From Klebsormidium nitens (lineage: Eukaryota; Streptophyta; Klebsormidiophyceae; Klebsormidiales; Klebsormidiaceae), in the NCBI GenBank assembly GCA_000708835.1, contig DF237067.1, forward strand, positions 66,054-130,053: a stretch of 64,000 bases of DNA. The letters run 5' to 3'. The notes beneath the pieces are model-generated. The model saw nothing but the letters and a program-made list of their open reading frames with translations, searched no databases and was not told the origin of the DNA. This document shows positions 1 to 11,376 of the stretch, piece by piece (position 1 is the stretch's first letter; each line of letters opens with the position of its first letter). A program made the translations under genes and the position numbers.

Positions 1-375
1 GCGCGGCCGTCAAGTTACGGGACGAGCGAAGGCACGAAATCGTACAGCTCGAACGGGGTGTGGGCGCAGCTTGACGACACTCATTGATCAGGCACGGTGA
101 TGCTTGAGTAGCTGCATACGACCGGGCGCATTCTGGAGACCTGGCCCGTGAAGTTGCCAGCTAAATTTTCACCAGCGCTCAAGATTCGACATCCGTTGTG
201 TGATGACATTTTGAGAAAACTTGTCCTTTTGCCACCTCTTCACTCCAACCCAGAGGCGTCATGCTTTCCCATCGCGATCCTACGGAGGTCTTGCAGCTGT
301 AGGCTCAGACGCCTAGTGACGGAACAACACATTACAAAAATGTGTGGACTCATGCAAGGACGGGTCGGCGCTCAC
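1..375. other. Unresolved left edge, probably phosphorylase intron
   Basis: The last phosphorylase exon that can be recognised ends at position 376 with a normal GT donor on the minus strand. Translating the remaining bases in all minus frames gave no convincing continuation of the phosphorylase; one stretch near 40-65 vaguely resembles the expected segment but runs into a stop. It is most simply read as intron, with the rest of the gene off the left edge. Confidence 0.4.
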
Positions 376-3300
376 CCTTTCGCCTGGCACCCATGTGAAG
401 CGGCCACGGCCCTGGCTGTCAGTGTACTGCTCCACGTGGCCATAAAACTGCACCAACGACCAGGCAAATCATGTCCCGCACGTATTCCGCCATTGACAAT
501 CAGTGCCTTCGCTCTGCTTCCGCAGGGTCAAAGAGACGCCGAAGACGGCCCACGACAAATATAAACGAAGCAAGCATACCCTTAAAAGAAGAGCCCAGTG
601 CTGGCTGTCCAAGCGGGTCTCCTCCGCTCCCCTCCCACAGCTGACTTCTTCAGCCCTTTCGAATTCTCTCAGAAGCAGTGTAATGTTGGTTTTTTGAAGC
701 CAAGTGTCTCTTGAGACCAGCCATACTGGCAGGCGTTCCTGATGCAGGCAATGTAAGTCTGGAACAGTTATCGGACTCTCACTGCTTGCGAACTTACCTT
801 GATGTCATACTTGGTGGATACGCGCTCGATCTCCCATGGGTTGCTGAAGTTGAGCCAGTAGTCAGGCTGCTCGTGCTGGAAGCCGTTCTCTAGAGTTTGT
901 CTGAACATGCACAGAATCGAAGTCCACGGATATACTTGATCGATTTGAACGGCATGCTAGGTCACTTATGCAGATTGCTCAACAGAAAGCAACCTGTTTG
1001 GTGACTCGTGCTTTTGGTCTTGAGTTAAATGACGCCGAATCGTAGACAGCACTTGCGCCAAGGTGGTGATCGAACTGATGGCGAATCGAAGTCGCAAGCA
1101 CTTGATGTAACAAGCCACTTTGCAACTTGTGCACGGAGAATTTCGAAAATGAACTGCAAAATTACTCAACTAAACCTTCGACGAATAAAAACTCACCTAA
1201 ACATTCCGTATTGGTACCGCATGCCATACCTGCACCACACCGCAGGATCCGGTCAGACGCTCCACTTTGCCACCTTCTCAACCAAGCACAAGCAGCGACT
1301 CCATGCGATTCGCAGAATCCTGAGAAAAGCAAGATCTGTAATGTGGGCGCACGCGACTCCTTTCTCCATCTTGTGTTGTGCCATGACCTTTGCGAGTGTG
1401 CATCCACACTGCGACAGTGCCAACACAATGACCCTGTCAAGAGCGCTCCACAGTCCAGGCGCGAGTTCCTCACCCCCAGGCGGGGTAGTTCAGGGTGGCC
1501 ATGGAGTCGAGGAAGCAGGCCGCCAGCCGACCAAGGCCCCCGTTGCCCAACGCTGCATCGCGCTCCTGAAGACAGTGCGGCAGGAAGGGGTGACTTGAGT
1601 ACTTCATCGCCTTCACCTGTCTTGCCCTGTTCATAACCCCTCATTGGGCATCCTGTGACCGGTACAGCTCGTTGCGTCAAACCTGCCATCGGATTTAAAA
1701 TGCTCCGAGCACGATTCCTGAGCTCGGACCGTCCGATCTGTGACGAGGGATCCATCGAACGGCTGAAGATCAGGAACCATGCTCAGAGAGACTCGATGGC
1801 AGGTTTGAGGCAAACAGCTGTAGCACCTCGACGGTCAGATAGCCCGTGTGCCAGTACTCCGAGTCGCTAAACGCTATACCATGCGATCTGGAATCTCGGT
1901 GACACAAGGACAAAATTCTGCAAAAGGGCGGCCACGGGACCGCAGGGTTTAGACAACGTTTCAAGAGCAGGTCGGGCCATGCTTTCAAGATATGGAGAAG
2001 GCAACGACCTCATAAACACTCATGTTGCCGGCCCCCTGCACAAATGAGTGGTGTACGGCCACCCACCTCTTCCTTGAGGGTCTCCAGGTCGTACCCAAGC
2101 TGCCTGAGCGCCTCCCCGTACAGGTTCTTAACATCCAGGTTGTACAGGCTGTTGAGCAGGGACCGCCCTGAACCACACGACCATACTCACGTCAATGCCC
2201 ACTTATGTTACTTCGGATCACACCACGGAACAAAAATCGCTACGATGGCGGTGAAGCAGCCCACTGTGCATTCAATGTAGCCCCGTTGAGCCAGGGCGCT
2301 TTGACTGCTACTAAATATCGGAGTTCCAAGCTGATGGAGACCAACTGCAGGACAGCCCTACTGGGTAGGGTGCTTGAGAAGCAACATTGACTGGCCCTCC
2401 CAGTTTTCAAAGTGCCCTCTTTGTCCGGCGTTCGAGAAACACACGGCTGGGCTGGGCTAACGCAAGTATCCCTGAACTGAACATACCCTGTACCCAATTG
2501 AAGATGATCGCAGCGAATTGGCTATAACAGAATTCGCTGAGTTCTCTGTTGGGCGGCGTCTCACCCATAAGGAACTCCATGCTGAGGTAGTAGACACGCT
2601 TGGGGTTGACCTTCTGGAAGTGCTGCTCCGTATCGTTCCAGCTCTCGATCAGCCGGTCGCGAACGCTGTGGGCCACCGCCTGCACGGAACAGAAGAAACA
2701 GCCGCTGGCAAACCAAGACACAGAGAGCACAAGACGATTTCTTTACCTGATTTTCAGTGGGACGATGAGAGTTCGTTGATGTCCTGGAGTGCTTGCAATT
2801 GGCTGTGGACTACATGTGGGGAAATCAATGCCAGCTGTCGCGCTCTGCCCAGCTGGCGATCGGCCGTGTACTGTGGCGCCAGATTCATTTGGGCAGCCGA
2901 GCCCCGATTGATCGGTGCGCTCACGTGGTAGGCCTCGAACGACTCGAACTTGTAGCGCGAGCGCCCGATTGTGTACTCCACATGGTTGATGATGCTCTCC
3001 TGCACTGCCACCACGTCGTTCCGCAGGTACAGGTCCTTGAGGCGGTGGATCAGCTCCATGCGTGCCGCCTCGTCCTTGTCCTCCCCGCCCAGCTCCACCC
3101 CCACCGGCCGTATCGCCTTGTCCTGGAACACCGCCGTCGGCAGGCCCAGCAGGCGCTGCTTGGCCACCGCAATCTCGGCGTTGCTCAGCTTCTTGCCCGA
3201 GGCAGTCACCACGTAGAAGGTGTCTGCCACCAGCTTGTTGCCCACAGTGTTCACCTCGGCCTTCTGCACTTGGAGGTTCAGGTCCCTGCACACAACGGTG

Positions 3301-4221
3301 GGGACGGGCATGAGTGGCAGCAATCAATGCAAACGTCAGCATTGCTGGGCTTGTTAATGGTTGATGCAGCAGCTTAATGGTACAAATCTGGCAGTCACTT
3401 GCTCACAGCCGTGTCGATGATTTCGGTGCAGAAGCAGGTGCATCAGTCGCAATGTCTGCTTATTACATCCAGTGCTTGCAACCTGATTTGATCACCAGAT
3501 GGATGCAAGTGCTAATTGGAACTCTGAGTTGAATGAGACCAGGACTAAACGCACACAATTCGATACAGAAACATAGTGCATTGCAGTCACCTCGACCATA
3601 TACAAATGCGTTCGAGTAACATCTATATCTGGTTGCAGCATTGCATCTACGATGTTGATCACCTTTGAGTTTCCAATTGAAGCATTCGATGGATCCTGGA
3701 CTTGAATCAATGCCGGAGTGTCTGCATTTGTCCAATTGCTGGAAAAACCTGCCAACATTGAAAAGAATCCTCTGAGATTCTTCAGGATTTTATTGAAAAA
3801 CTCCATGCCTCACTGACCGCAAAGTGCTTGTGATCTTGGTGAGCAGTCCCGGCTGGTTCTCTGCCTCAATCTTGATTGCCGTCCAGTTCTCCTTGTCCCG
3901 ATTGCTGATACTCACTTTGAGGCTGCTTTCTGACTCAACATTGGCGGGAGCGGCAATTGCCTGAGCGCGACCACCTCGCTGCGCCTGACATTGCACTGAA
4001 GCAAGTCTGGCTGGAGGGTGTCTGCTCTGAGTCCTCAACGTATCTGCATTTGCGACTTGAGCGCTCGCGATGGAAGCTGCAGATGATGGCAGCTTGTGAG
4101 AGAATGCTGCCGGTGAAGCAATTCTCATTCCCTGCATTTGCTTCCCCTCTTCTGCGCAGGTGGCTCTTAATGAACATCCGGCTGGCGCCGTTGCCCGCGC
4201 AAAGTGCACGGAGGAGGCCAT
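376..4221 (-). CDS. PHS1: Plastid alpha-1,4-glucan phosphorylase with N-terminal ACT domain (3' part missing)
   Basis: Glucan phosphorylase releases glucose-1-phosphate from starch-type glucans using pyridoxal phosphate. Eight exons join in phase: 4221-3818, 3285-2925, 2679-2565, 2167-2067, 1565-1474, 1229-1197, 900-798 and 447-376 (427 codons). Residues 1 to about 95 are rich in Ala, Ser and Arg, like a chloroplast transit peptide. Residues about 110-180 look like an ACT domain (motifs [10 protein letters not shown], then [11 protein letters not shown] across the first splice). The phosphorylase begins near residue 205; hallmarks are [69 protein letters not shown] and EQPDYWLNF. The active-site lysine and C-terminal half lie past the left edge. 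An ACT domain ahead of a phosphorylase is unusual in my knowledge and suggests allosteric control by a small ligand, which is inference. The start is the first ATG of the transit-like frame. Confidence 0.88.
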
Positions 4222-4978
4222 AGTGGTCGGGTGATGAGGACCCCTCTAGCCACCCAATGCAAGGCACCCTGGGGAGAGTGGCACCTCTGCTCAAAGGGGA
4301 AAACTAAAACTTCTGATCGGAGCGTGTAGCACAGTATAGGAGCGCCAGCAGACACCCAATGCCACAATGCGGCTCCACAGCCTCAGGGGCTGGCAATTTG
4401 AAGATCTCAACGCCAGCCGCCTGCTGAACGAAGTGGGCTCCGCACCCTCCCGATTTGGCAAATACCCAGTGCACTTTTTGATGCAGCTCTTTTCAAGGTT
4501 CACTTTTCTCGATCCCGCTGCGGCTCGGCTGGTCGGTAGACACAGCTCCAAAAAGCGTGTTGCCTTCGTGTCTAAAATCTTCTCTGTAGCGCCATAGCCA
4601 GAGGCGACTGAAGATTACCTGATTGTAGTTCGACAAGAAGGGCCCAAAATATCCCAAGATTGTCGAGAAATATCCCAGCGGCCTCCAACCGGTCACAGTG
4701 AACACTGATACGACCTTTGAGTTCCAACTTTCATTTTCCGGCACTGGTGACTGGAGAGGAAAGTGGCCGCTGGTACGTACCTGTTTTAGGCAGTATGCAC
4801 CAGGGGTCCAGGGAGTACGAATTCTAGGCCGTCGATCACCATTGTGGATTTGATCGAACGCCTCGACTTGCTCACACAAACCAGTGCTACTAAGCACGTC
4901 ACATGCATACGTCATGTGCTTTTGCAGATTCTGTCAGAACTCGACAGGCCGGCCGCGCCGGTGCGGACTGAGTCCGGA
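4222..4978. other. Upstream region of the phosphorylase, no gene seen
   Basis: About 750 bases separate the phosphorylase start codon from the left end of the retroelement. Short open frames exist on both strands but none resembles a known protein or has convincing splice structure. The stretch next to the element (4945-4978) is strongly GC-rich. Confidence 0.4.
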
Positions 4979-5115
4979 GCCTAAAAACTGCGGAATGCAA
5001 ATGCATCCAATCAAAAACGTAATGTCTGATTCTCTAACGCCAGCGCACCCTCCGATATAGGTGTTTGGAGGGGCGCCAACGGCCAAGATCTCCTGTTATG
5101 GGCCCGAGCTCGCCG
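4979..5115 (-). repeat. Terminal B repeat of the split direct repeat pair
   Basis: This stretch of about 137 bp is almost identical to 6040-6176. The shared block starts GCCTAAAAACTGCGG and ends GAGCTCGCCG; outside it the flanks differ completely. It is the outer end of the element, next to GC-rich host DNA. Confidence 0.88.
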
Positions 5116-5714
5116 GGATGCGGCTACGGGGCACCGGTGGAGTTCGTATGGGGCCGTTGGCACCGCGAATGTCCCGGGGTTGCGGGTCAACGCGGTCTGA
5201 GGGTCGCTGGCGGTTAATGTCCGGTCAACGCGCGCATTAAATGCGATCGGCGACCGCGGGGACCAGTGACCACTGAGTCAGTGCATTAGATCAGTGATCA
5301 GTGGACTGCCGCACTGCGTTACTGCAGGGAGCAGTGTTAGTAGGGTCGGGGTTAGTAGCGTAGCGCATTATGCGCGGGACTAGTAGTGCAGTGCAGTACT
5401 ACCCTGCAGTAGTGTACTGCAGTAGTGTGGTCAGTGTGGCAAGGTCACTGACTACTGCAGTACTGGCCCTGGGGTGCAGGGAATGACTTTGCGACCTGGG
5501 AGAGGAGGGCGGGGTGAATTCAAACTGTAGATTGCGGTTGTTGAAATGGCGCTGCGAGCGTTAGGGGTTCCTGGGAAAGGGGATGCAAGACTTGCTATTG
5601 TGGGCGGGGCTGGGATTTCAAGTGGGGCATTGGAAGTGAACGCCGAAAGCAGGTAAGGAAAGCTTCGGATCTTTGATAGGTGCAGTGGGCGGGTGGGTCG
5701 AAAATTTCATTTTC
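5116..5714. other. Unique region between A2 and B2 with a degenerate CTGCAGTACTGC-type array
   Basis: No coding frame is credible here. From about 5260 to 5480 the sequence is built from short, partly palindromic words such as CTGCAGTA, CAGTACT, AGTGATCAGTG and GCAGTAGTGTACTGCAGTAG, in both orientations. The stretch 5116-5260 is GC-rich with CG steps. By position it is the non-coding tail of the retroelement and may hold its transcription or packaging signals (inference). Confidence 0.5.
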
Positions 5715-6042
5715 TCGTCCCTTGAGGGCGCCTCGCCAGGCGCCTTCTCCTGCTTCTTGAACAAAACACACCTTGAATTGAGAGTCTAACGCCAAGAGTT
5801 GTATGACGACTTCTAAGCTAGTTGACGCTTCAGCGCCAGGGTTTTAGAGGTTTAACAGCCGTCGGCCGAGCGGCCGGCAGATTGCGCACGCGCGCGCCCA
5901 GTTTTCCCCCGGTCGGTCGAGGACGGCGGCTAGCACAGCTTATGCCACACAAGAGCATTCCCGGTCCCCAAATCACTCTAGGACCTGAAATCATCTCGAC
6001 CGTCGCAGGTCCTATCGTGGGGGAGGCAAGCATTCCGCTGCC
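5715..6042 (-). repeat. Internal A repeat
   Basis: Matches 12404-12710 over its whole length apart from a few substitutions and one indel. This copy contains 21 extra bases near 5990-6010. With them, a GGACCTG / CAGGTCC inverted repeat is complete (5981-5987 and 6006-6012). Both A copies also contain a perfect hairpin of GGCGCCT / AGGCGCC with a 4-base loop (5727-5744 here). It abuts the internal B repeat, sharing the bases GCC. Confidence 0.88.
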
Positions 6043-6176
6043 TAAAAACTGCGGAATGCAAATGCATCCAATCAAAAACGTAATGTCTGATTCTCTAACG
6101 CCAGCGCACCCTCCGATATAGGTGTTTGGAGGGGCGCCAACGGCCAAGATCTCCTGTTATGGGCCCGAGCTCGCCG
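6040..6176 (-). repeat. Internal B repeat
   Basis: Near-identical copy of the terminal B repeat at 4979-5115. It joins the A repeat on one side and the unique internal region on the other; similarity to the terminal copy stops at GAGCTCGCCG. It lies just upstream of the recombinase ORF, so it could carry that gene's promoter. Confidence 0.88.
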
Positions 6177-6270
6177 CCCCAAAGAAACAATTGTTGGCCA
6201 AACAACAGTTATTGAAAAATAAGGTGCCCTTACTTGCAGGAGGGAGTTCCAGGAGCGATGCCGCGCACAT

Positions 6271-7371
6271 GTGCTGCAGGTGCGAGGCATCGAGGGCGGG
6301 CGTGGTGGGCAGTCCGCGGGGAATGTCTGGTCCGAAGCCGAGACGGAAGCGCTGTATGCGCGTTCCCTTTCCGAGTTTGGGCGCATCGCAGAACGGAAAG
6401 TGACGCCTGCAGCCAACACTTCTCGAAAGCGAGCTGCTCGCGAGTTTGCGGAGTTCCTCGGCAAGAATCCTTACGGAGTGACAATTGAGACGGCCACTCC
6501 GGCTGACGTGGGGGCTTTTATCGTCGGAGACTGGTTGCCCAGGCATAGCGGCAACTGCCGAACAGTTCTGCCGTCGACGGGGCAGACAGTGGCTTCTGCA
6601 TCAGCTGTGAAGGGTGTTGTTAAGGATTTGTCAAAGACGTACACGCTGCTCGGTTTTCCCGGGCACGAGAATCCTGCAAAGGCGGAGCCGGTGAAGTCAT
6701 TTCGAGACGGGTACGAGAGGTACCTGCACGACGAAGGTGTTAAAGTGCAGAGAGCGAAAGTGTTCTCGGAAGAGAAGCTGGACGCTCTCCTGCGTTTTTT
6801 GTCGGAGCGCCTGCAAGCAGAAACTGAAGCTCTGGAACTTTGCACGTTACTGATGGATCAGGCCGCCGTTTTGTACCTCTGGGAATCGTTGGCGCGGGGG
6901 AAGGAGTGCGGAACTCTAAGCGCCGACCAGGTCGAAGGAGGGGCGACTCCTGCGGCCTATCCTGGCTGGAGCAAAACAGTCAGACAGGAGCCCAGTGCGC
7001 GGATCCGCCTCGCCCAGCCAGCGACGACTTCCCGGCTCACCTTCGTGGAAGCTGCGGCCCGGTTAGTGAAAGGTTTAGAGCTAATCGGGGAGCACGCAAC
7101 TGACGGTTACCTGTTCCGCGCCCAGAACCGCCAGCGAACGGGCTTTTCTCCCGGGCCGATCTCCAGCGCGTGCTTGCGGAAACGGATCCAGCGGCGTCTG
7201 CAACAAGCTGACCTGTTCGAGGGCGAAACCCTGCATAGCTTTAGGAGGTCTGCGGTTCAGCATGCCGCCGTCAATTTGAATTACAACGTAAAGCAGTTGA
7301 TGGAATTAGGACGGTGGAAAAGTTACTCTGCCTTTAAAGTATACGTGGAAGAGGTTTGGCAGCGACGCTGA
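6271..7371 (+). CDS. Tyrosine recombinase of the retroelement
   Basis: An uninterrupted 366-codon frame that in PAT/DIRS-type elements integrates the circular DNA copy. The C-terminal catalytic domain shows the family pattern: an arginine in the SLARGKECGTL segment (about residue 210), the HSFRR box (HxxR) near residue 325, GRWKS about 25 residues later, and the nucleophilic tyrosine in KVYVEE close to the C-terminus. The N-terminal half (about residues 25-190) would be the core-binding domain. It runs tail-to-tail with the RT/RNase H frame, with only about 75 bp between their stop codons, and is on the opposite strand to gag and RT. The first ATG is used, although the frame may be entered downstream of it. 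The frame is intact, so this copy could still supply recombinase. Confidence 0.88.
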   Translation: MLQVRGIEGGRGGQSAGNVWSEAETEALYARSLSEFGRIAERKVTPAANTSRKRAAREFAEFLGKNPYGVTIETATPADVGAFIVGDWLPRHSGNCRTVLPSTGQTVASASAVKGVVKDLSKTYTLLGFPGHENPAKAEPVKSFRDGYERYLHDEGVKVQRAKVFSEEKLDALLRFLSERLQAETEALELCTLLMDQAAVLYLWESLARGKECGTLSADQVEGGATPAAYPGWSKTVRQEPSARIRLAQPATTSRLTFVEAAARLVKGLELIGEHATDGYLFRAQNRQRTGFSPGPISSACLRKRIQRRLQQADLFEGETLHSFRRSAVQHAAVNLNYNVKQLMELGRWKSYSAFKVYVEEVWQRR

Positions 7372-7445
7372 ACAGAATTGTTTATATATCAATGTCATGA
7401 TCCAAGTCCTGCACACTTGAACCTCATGCCTGCGCTATCAAATGT

Positions 7446-9748
7446 CTACCACCTAATGCCGAATGCTCTCAGCTTGTACATCGCTGGGTTTACAGTTCCT
7501 TGTGGAACTCTGAAGCTGGGTGTACAAATACTCGCGCTGCGCGGCAGCTCCAGCGGCCCCGTCATGCAGGCCTCCGTGCCAATGTTTTGGAGCGCCATCC
7601 ACCAATTGGTGGCCGGCGCTTCAGGCACGATGATGACGCAGTCCGTTCGGTACCGCCGCACCGCTTGGATGACGTCACTTAGCAAGCGCACAGGGGGGAA
7701 GACCCATGCCACGTCCCCCGGCGCCAGCAGCTCGCTCCAGTCGGTCCGCATAGCGTCTGCTGCCTGGGCCCCCGGGGCCAGGTGCAGGCTCACGAATCGC
7801 TCCGTGACATGCCACGTTTCGGACCCGAATAGGTCGATCGCCGGCTCCACCCCGAAGTGGCTCAGGACCCTGCGCACTTCCGAATCCCCGAGTCCCCAAT
7901 CTGAGCTGTCCTGGTGCTTGCTCAGATCGTCTTCTTCCTGCATCTCCGCCCGCGGCCGCCACTGCGCGATGATGTCAAAGTCTGCCTCCACGCACAGCTC
8001 GAAGAGCTGCCTCACCGCCTCGTTCACGTCCGGCGCCCTGCTGTTCATGGCGTTGACAGCCCGCACAGCACCCTGGTTGTCTCCCAGAAGGAGGACCGCC
8101 GCACCTTGGAGCGCGTCCCCCGCTCGCGCGCGCGCCTCTGTCAGCACTCGGAGGAACGCGACCATCTCGCGCGCCGTGCTGGACATGCGCTTCTCCTCGT
8201 CGGAGAGCGCCCCGGCTACTGTCAGCTTCTCCTTTCCTGGGATCTTAATTGTACCCCCGAACCCCGACTCCAATGCGTCTGAGCCTGCTTCAACCGCAAT
8301 GCTGCGCGGGTACCACCGCTGCGCGGGTACCCGTTCCACTCGTCGAGGCGCTGCAAGAAGGTCCTTGCCGCTTGCCGCGCGGATTCCGGCGTCTCGAAGA
8401 CGTCATCCCAGGTGAGCTTACCCTGGATGGCGGCAAAGAACGGGCGGCTGTACAACGCCGCCGGGAGGACCGCCGGGCTAACCGATATCACCTTACCGGC
8501 CACTCTTGCCAGCAACCGGGGGGTTACCTCTGCGCACTCTGCGAGCTCGCGCAGCGCAGTGCGCAGCTTCTCCATCTTGGCGGGGGAGACCGCGAACCTT
8601 TGCCGAATTGTGTCGATGACGAAGCCGAGCCACGGCCCCTCCTGCTGGGGCCACAAGTTGCACTTGGGCAGGCTGAACACGGCGCCGAGCAGGGTGAGGG
8701 TTTTCACCACGAGGACCGTCGACCAAGCACACCTCCAAAAGTCCAGGGTCCCCGTTAGTCCGTCGTCGAGGTAGCTTGAGATTGGGATGCTCCTCAGTCG
8801 CAGCTCCTTGGCTGCTTCCTGCGTCAGCAGGGTGTAGACGAAGCAGGCTTCCGACCAGCCAAAGCACATGCCGTTGTAGTGCATGTACACATGGCCAACC
8901 TTGATGCCGAAGTACTTGCGGTAGGCTGGGTGGATGAGGAGGTGGTAGTATCCAGCCTTGAAGTCCCAGGTTGTGAAGAAGCCCCGCTCTGTGAGAAAGG
9001 TCAGCACCTCTCTCAGAGTCTCGTACTTGAACGCCTGGCGTTTGGAGAAGAGGTTGACGTACCGGGCGTTCACCACCAGCCGCCCCTTCGGCAGGTTTAC
9101 CACCCCCAGCGGGTTAACCACCTTCGGTTTGCCGTCACTGGGGCCGTAAACTTCGAGCGTCCTGTTGACCACCATTTTAACCACCTCCCCAACGGCGAAC
9201 TCGCTATTATCGTAGAACGACCGGTGGTTGTCGAACTCCACTGGGTGGGGGACCTGACCCGTCAGCATCGCGTCCACTTCTGCCGCCCCTACTGTTCGGG
9301 CGAGCATCGATTGGACCTGCTCCCGCTTCTTCGTGTCCGCCTCGTCCGTTCCCACGAATTGCGGCCGGACGCCGCTCCTGAGCATTTTGAGGACCCGTTT
9401 CGACGATTCCCGCTTGGAATCTTTAAGCATCTCTTCCCAAGCTGGGAGGTGCCTTTCAAAACTGCCGGCGACAAACTGGTCCGGGTCGTACGCGTGCGCC
9501 CCGACGTTCTTGAGCCAGTCTTCGATCTCCGCTTTCTGTTCCTGCGTCATCTCCTCGCCCGTTTTGGGGCCTGGCGCCAAGTCCAGAGTCTCACGCATGG
9601 CTTTGCGGAGCTGCTCCTTGTCGGGGGTGGCCGCACTCCTTACTTTAAGACCCATGAAGAACTGGTGGGAGCAATTCTGCAGTACCGTTGCGCTCCCTCT
9701 CACGAGAGGGTCCGACACCAAGTCGGGTTCACTCTCGTCCTGCTCCAT
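7446..9748 (-). pseudogene. Reverse transcriptase / RNase H / methyltransferase-like polyprotein, one frameshift
   Basis: The first frame (9748-8222, 508 codons) is a DIRS-type reverse transcriptase: PKGRLVVNARYVN, TTWDFKAGYYHLLIHP and the catalytic YLDDG box are visible. The second frame (8339-7446) holds RNase H (GDNQGAVRAVN around the middle). It ends with the DIRS-order Dam-methylase-like segment (AIDLFGSETWHV, AMRTDWSELL, WVFPPVRLL). The frames should be one protein. At 8301-8330 the 13-mer GCTGCGCGGGTAC occurs twice with 4 bp between, so one unit plus spacer (17 bp) is extra and throws the frame. In the first frame the sequence after the duplication is nonsense. No stop interrupts the frame upstream of the first ATG for at least 400 bp, so the true N-terminus may be longer. 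Confidence 0.83.
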
Positions 9749-11376
9749 CTCCGGGGCGATCGATTCTGGACTCGGCGGTTGCGCGGGCGGCTTTGGCAGA
9801 CTGGTGCCTTCCTTGTGCGCTGGGGTTTGCGGCTTATCGTCGGGCTCCGCTGGGCACGGCGCATTTCCGCCGGGGCTTGTCGTGAGAAGGGCCTCGCCCT
9901 GCCGTCCCGAGACTGTTTCGCACCGAATCCGCGGGCTAACCCGTTCGGGTGCACCCGTTCCGCCCGCCTTTTGCGGAGGTTCCGGCCGTGTGCCGGCCGT
10001 TTCGTTGGCCTTCTGGTCCGGCGAGGTTCCCCTGGCGAGGTTCAGAAAGGTCAGCTTAGGTTGAGCCGCAGCGGCGGTCTCAGAAACGAAGAAAAACGCT
10101 GCGGAGAATCTTTTCCGCCCAGGAATAATCTCAGTTTCACTAACCCATATTTGGGGAATTTGACCCCTAAATATACGGGGCCTGCGCGGGGCCGCTTCAC
10201 ACCTGTCGCAGGTTGGGGCATCTTATCGAGGTGAAAAAATCGTTCTGGCGCCCCGGGTTAGTAATCTGCGTCGCTTAACGAGAAGTTAACCAGTGGGTTA
10301 AGCGAGTTTGGCGAGCGTATTTACACCGCGTTTCGCGGTTCCGCTCCGCGGTAGAACGTCTGCTCCGCGCGCGCGTCGATCAAAAGGAGAGTTCATAGCT
10401 GCATCCTTACTAGTTGGGTGCAACATAAAGATCAGTATCCACGTTCATGTCATACAAAGTCCATCCGAATGCAGACGCAAGCCGGGCCTCGCTCCGCCTT
10501 GCAGGAAGGTGAGCTTCTTACTGAGTGCATTCATTTGCACGTGCCGGCGCCATAAGGATGAAAGAGGGGCCGATTGAAGAGCCCTTCATTGGGCCTGTGA
10601 GACTGACGGACTGCCATGAGACATAACGTCAATGGCGTTCGACAAGAAAACAGGGGAGAACCATACTAATCAGAATATCAGCCTTTCCACTCGACTTGTT
10701 CCGGTCCGTCTACAGTCTTCCTGCCTTTCGTCTCACGTTCGATCCTAGGATGTTCTGACTATTTTCTTCTTGTGTCTCTACGTCTTCTTGTAGGTCTTCT
10801 TACCTACGGCCTGATCTATTTGCCGGAGCGCGATTGTCGCGATCTCCTCTATCATCGCGCTCGCGATCCTCAGGGCCTCGCTTGCCCCCCCAACCGGAGC
10901 CTTTGCCGGCGCCGCCGGGTCCGTTCCTGTTAATCGGAGAAGAACGGATCAGCGAATCAGGCCGCTTCGGGGCCGCTTATCTGGTGTCAAAGTGAGGCAT
11001 TTTTTGCCTGGCCACTGTCAGCCCTCTCCGGTCCACGTTCGTGCGGAGATTGGCCTTAAGGCCACCCATTGCGGGCTTTGGTCCGTTCGGACGTCACGCC
11101 CTTTTATGGGCCGCTTAATTTTCAACTCAGACAATCTATTGCCCTGCTAAACGTCTAACCGACAGCATCAGCACTTCCGCCATTCGCTCTGGCAGGGGCA
11201 TGACGGCCAACTTACTTGCCTTATCCGTTCCTTCTCGCACTTCACAATTAGATCGAGTTTGCGCAGCATCGAAGTGGCATCCGACCAACCCGCTCGCACT
11301 CGACAGGCTTCCTCCAGGCCCTTTCTTATGCCAGCACATTTCGAAATCTTCTCAAAGGCTGGGTCGTCGGACATTC
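9749..11376 (-). other. Spacer between gag and RT, partly an open proline-rich frame
   Basis: Upstream of the RT start codon the same minus-strand frame stays open to about 10160 and would encode a Pro-, Glu- and Lys-rich segment without recognisable motifs. It may be an N-terminal extension of the polyprotein. From about 10200 to 11376 no convincing frame is seen on either strand, and no zinc knuckle was found. The long plus-strand frame covering 8879-10234 is a shadow of the RT frame. Confidence 0.45.

Noticed and set aside
148-564. 138-codon plus-strand frame at the left edge
   Set aside because: It overlaps the phosphorylase exon at 447-376 on the other strand and has no features of its own.
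901-960. Apparent frameshift in the phosphorylase before the EQPDYW segment
   Set aside because: A small 33-bp exon at 1229-1197 supplies the expected [11 protein letters not shown] residues and splices in phase to 900, so the gene is not broken there.
6271-7371. Tyrosine recombinase as a phage or bacterial integrase from contamination
   Set aside because: It sits inside the split direct repeats with a DIRS-type RT and between two intron-bearing plant-type genes, so it belongs to the retroelement.
8879-10234. 451-codon plus-strand open frame
   Set aside because: It is antisense to the RT frame, which carries the YLDD box and other RT motifs; the plus-strand product has no recognisable features.
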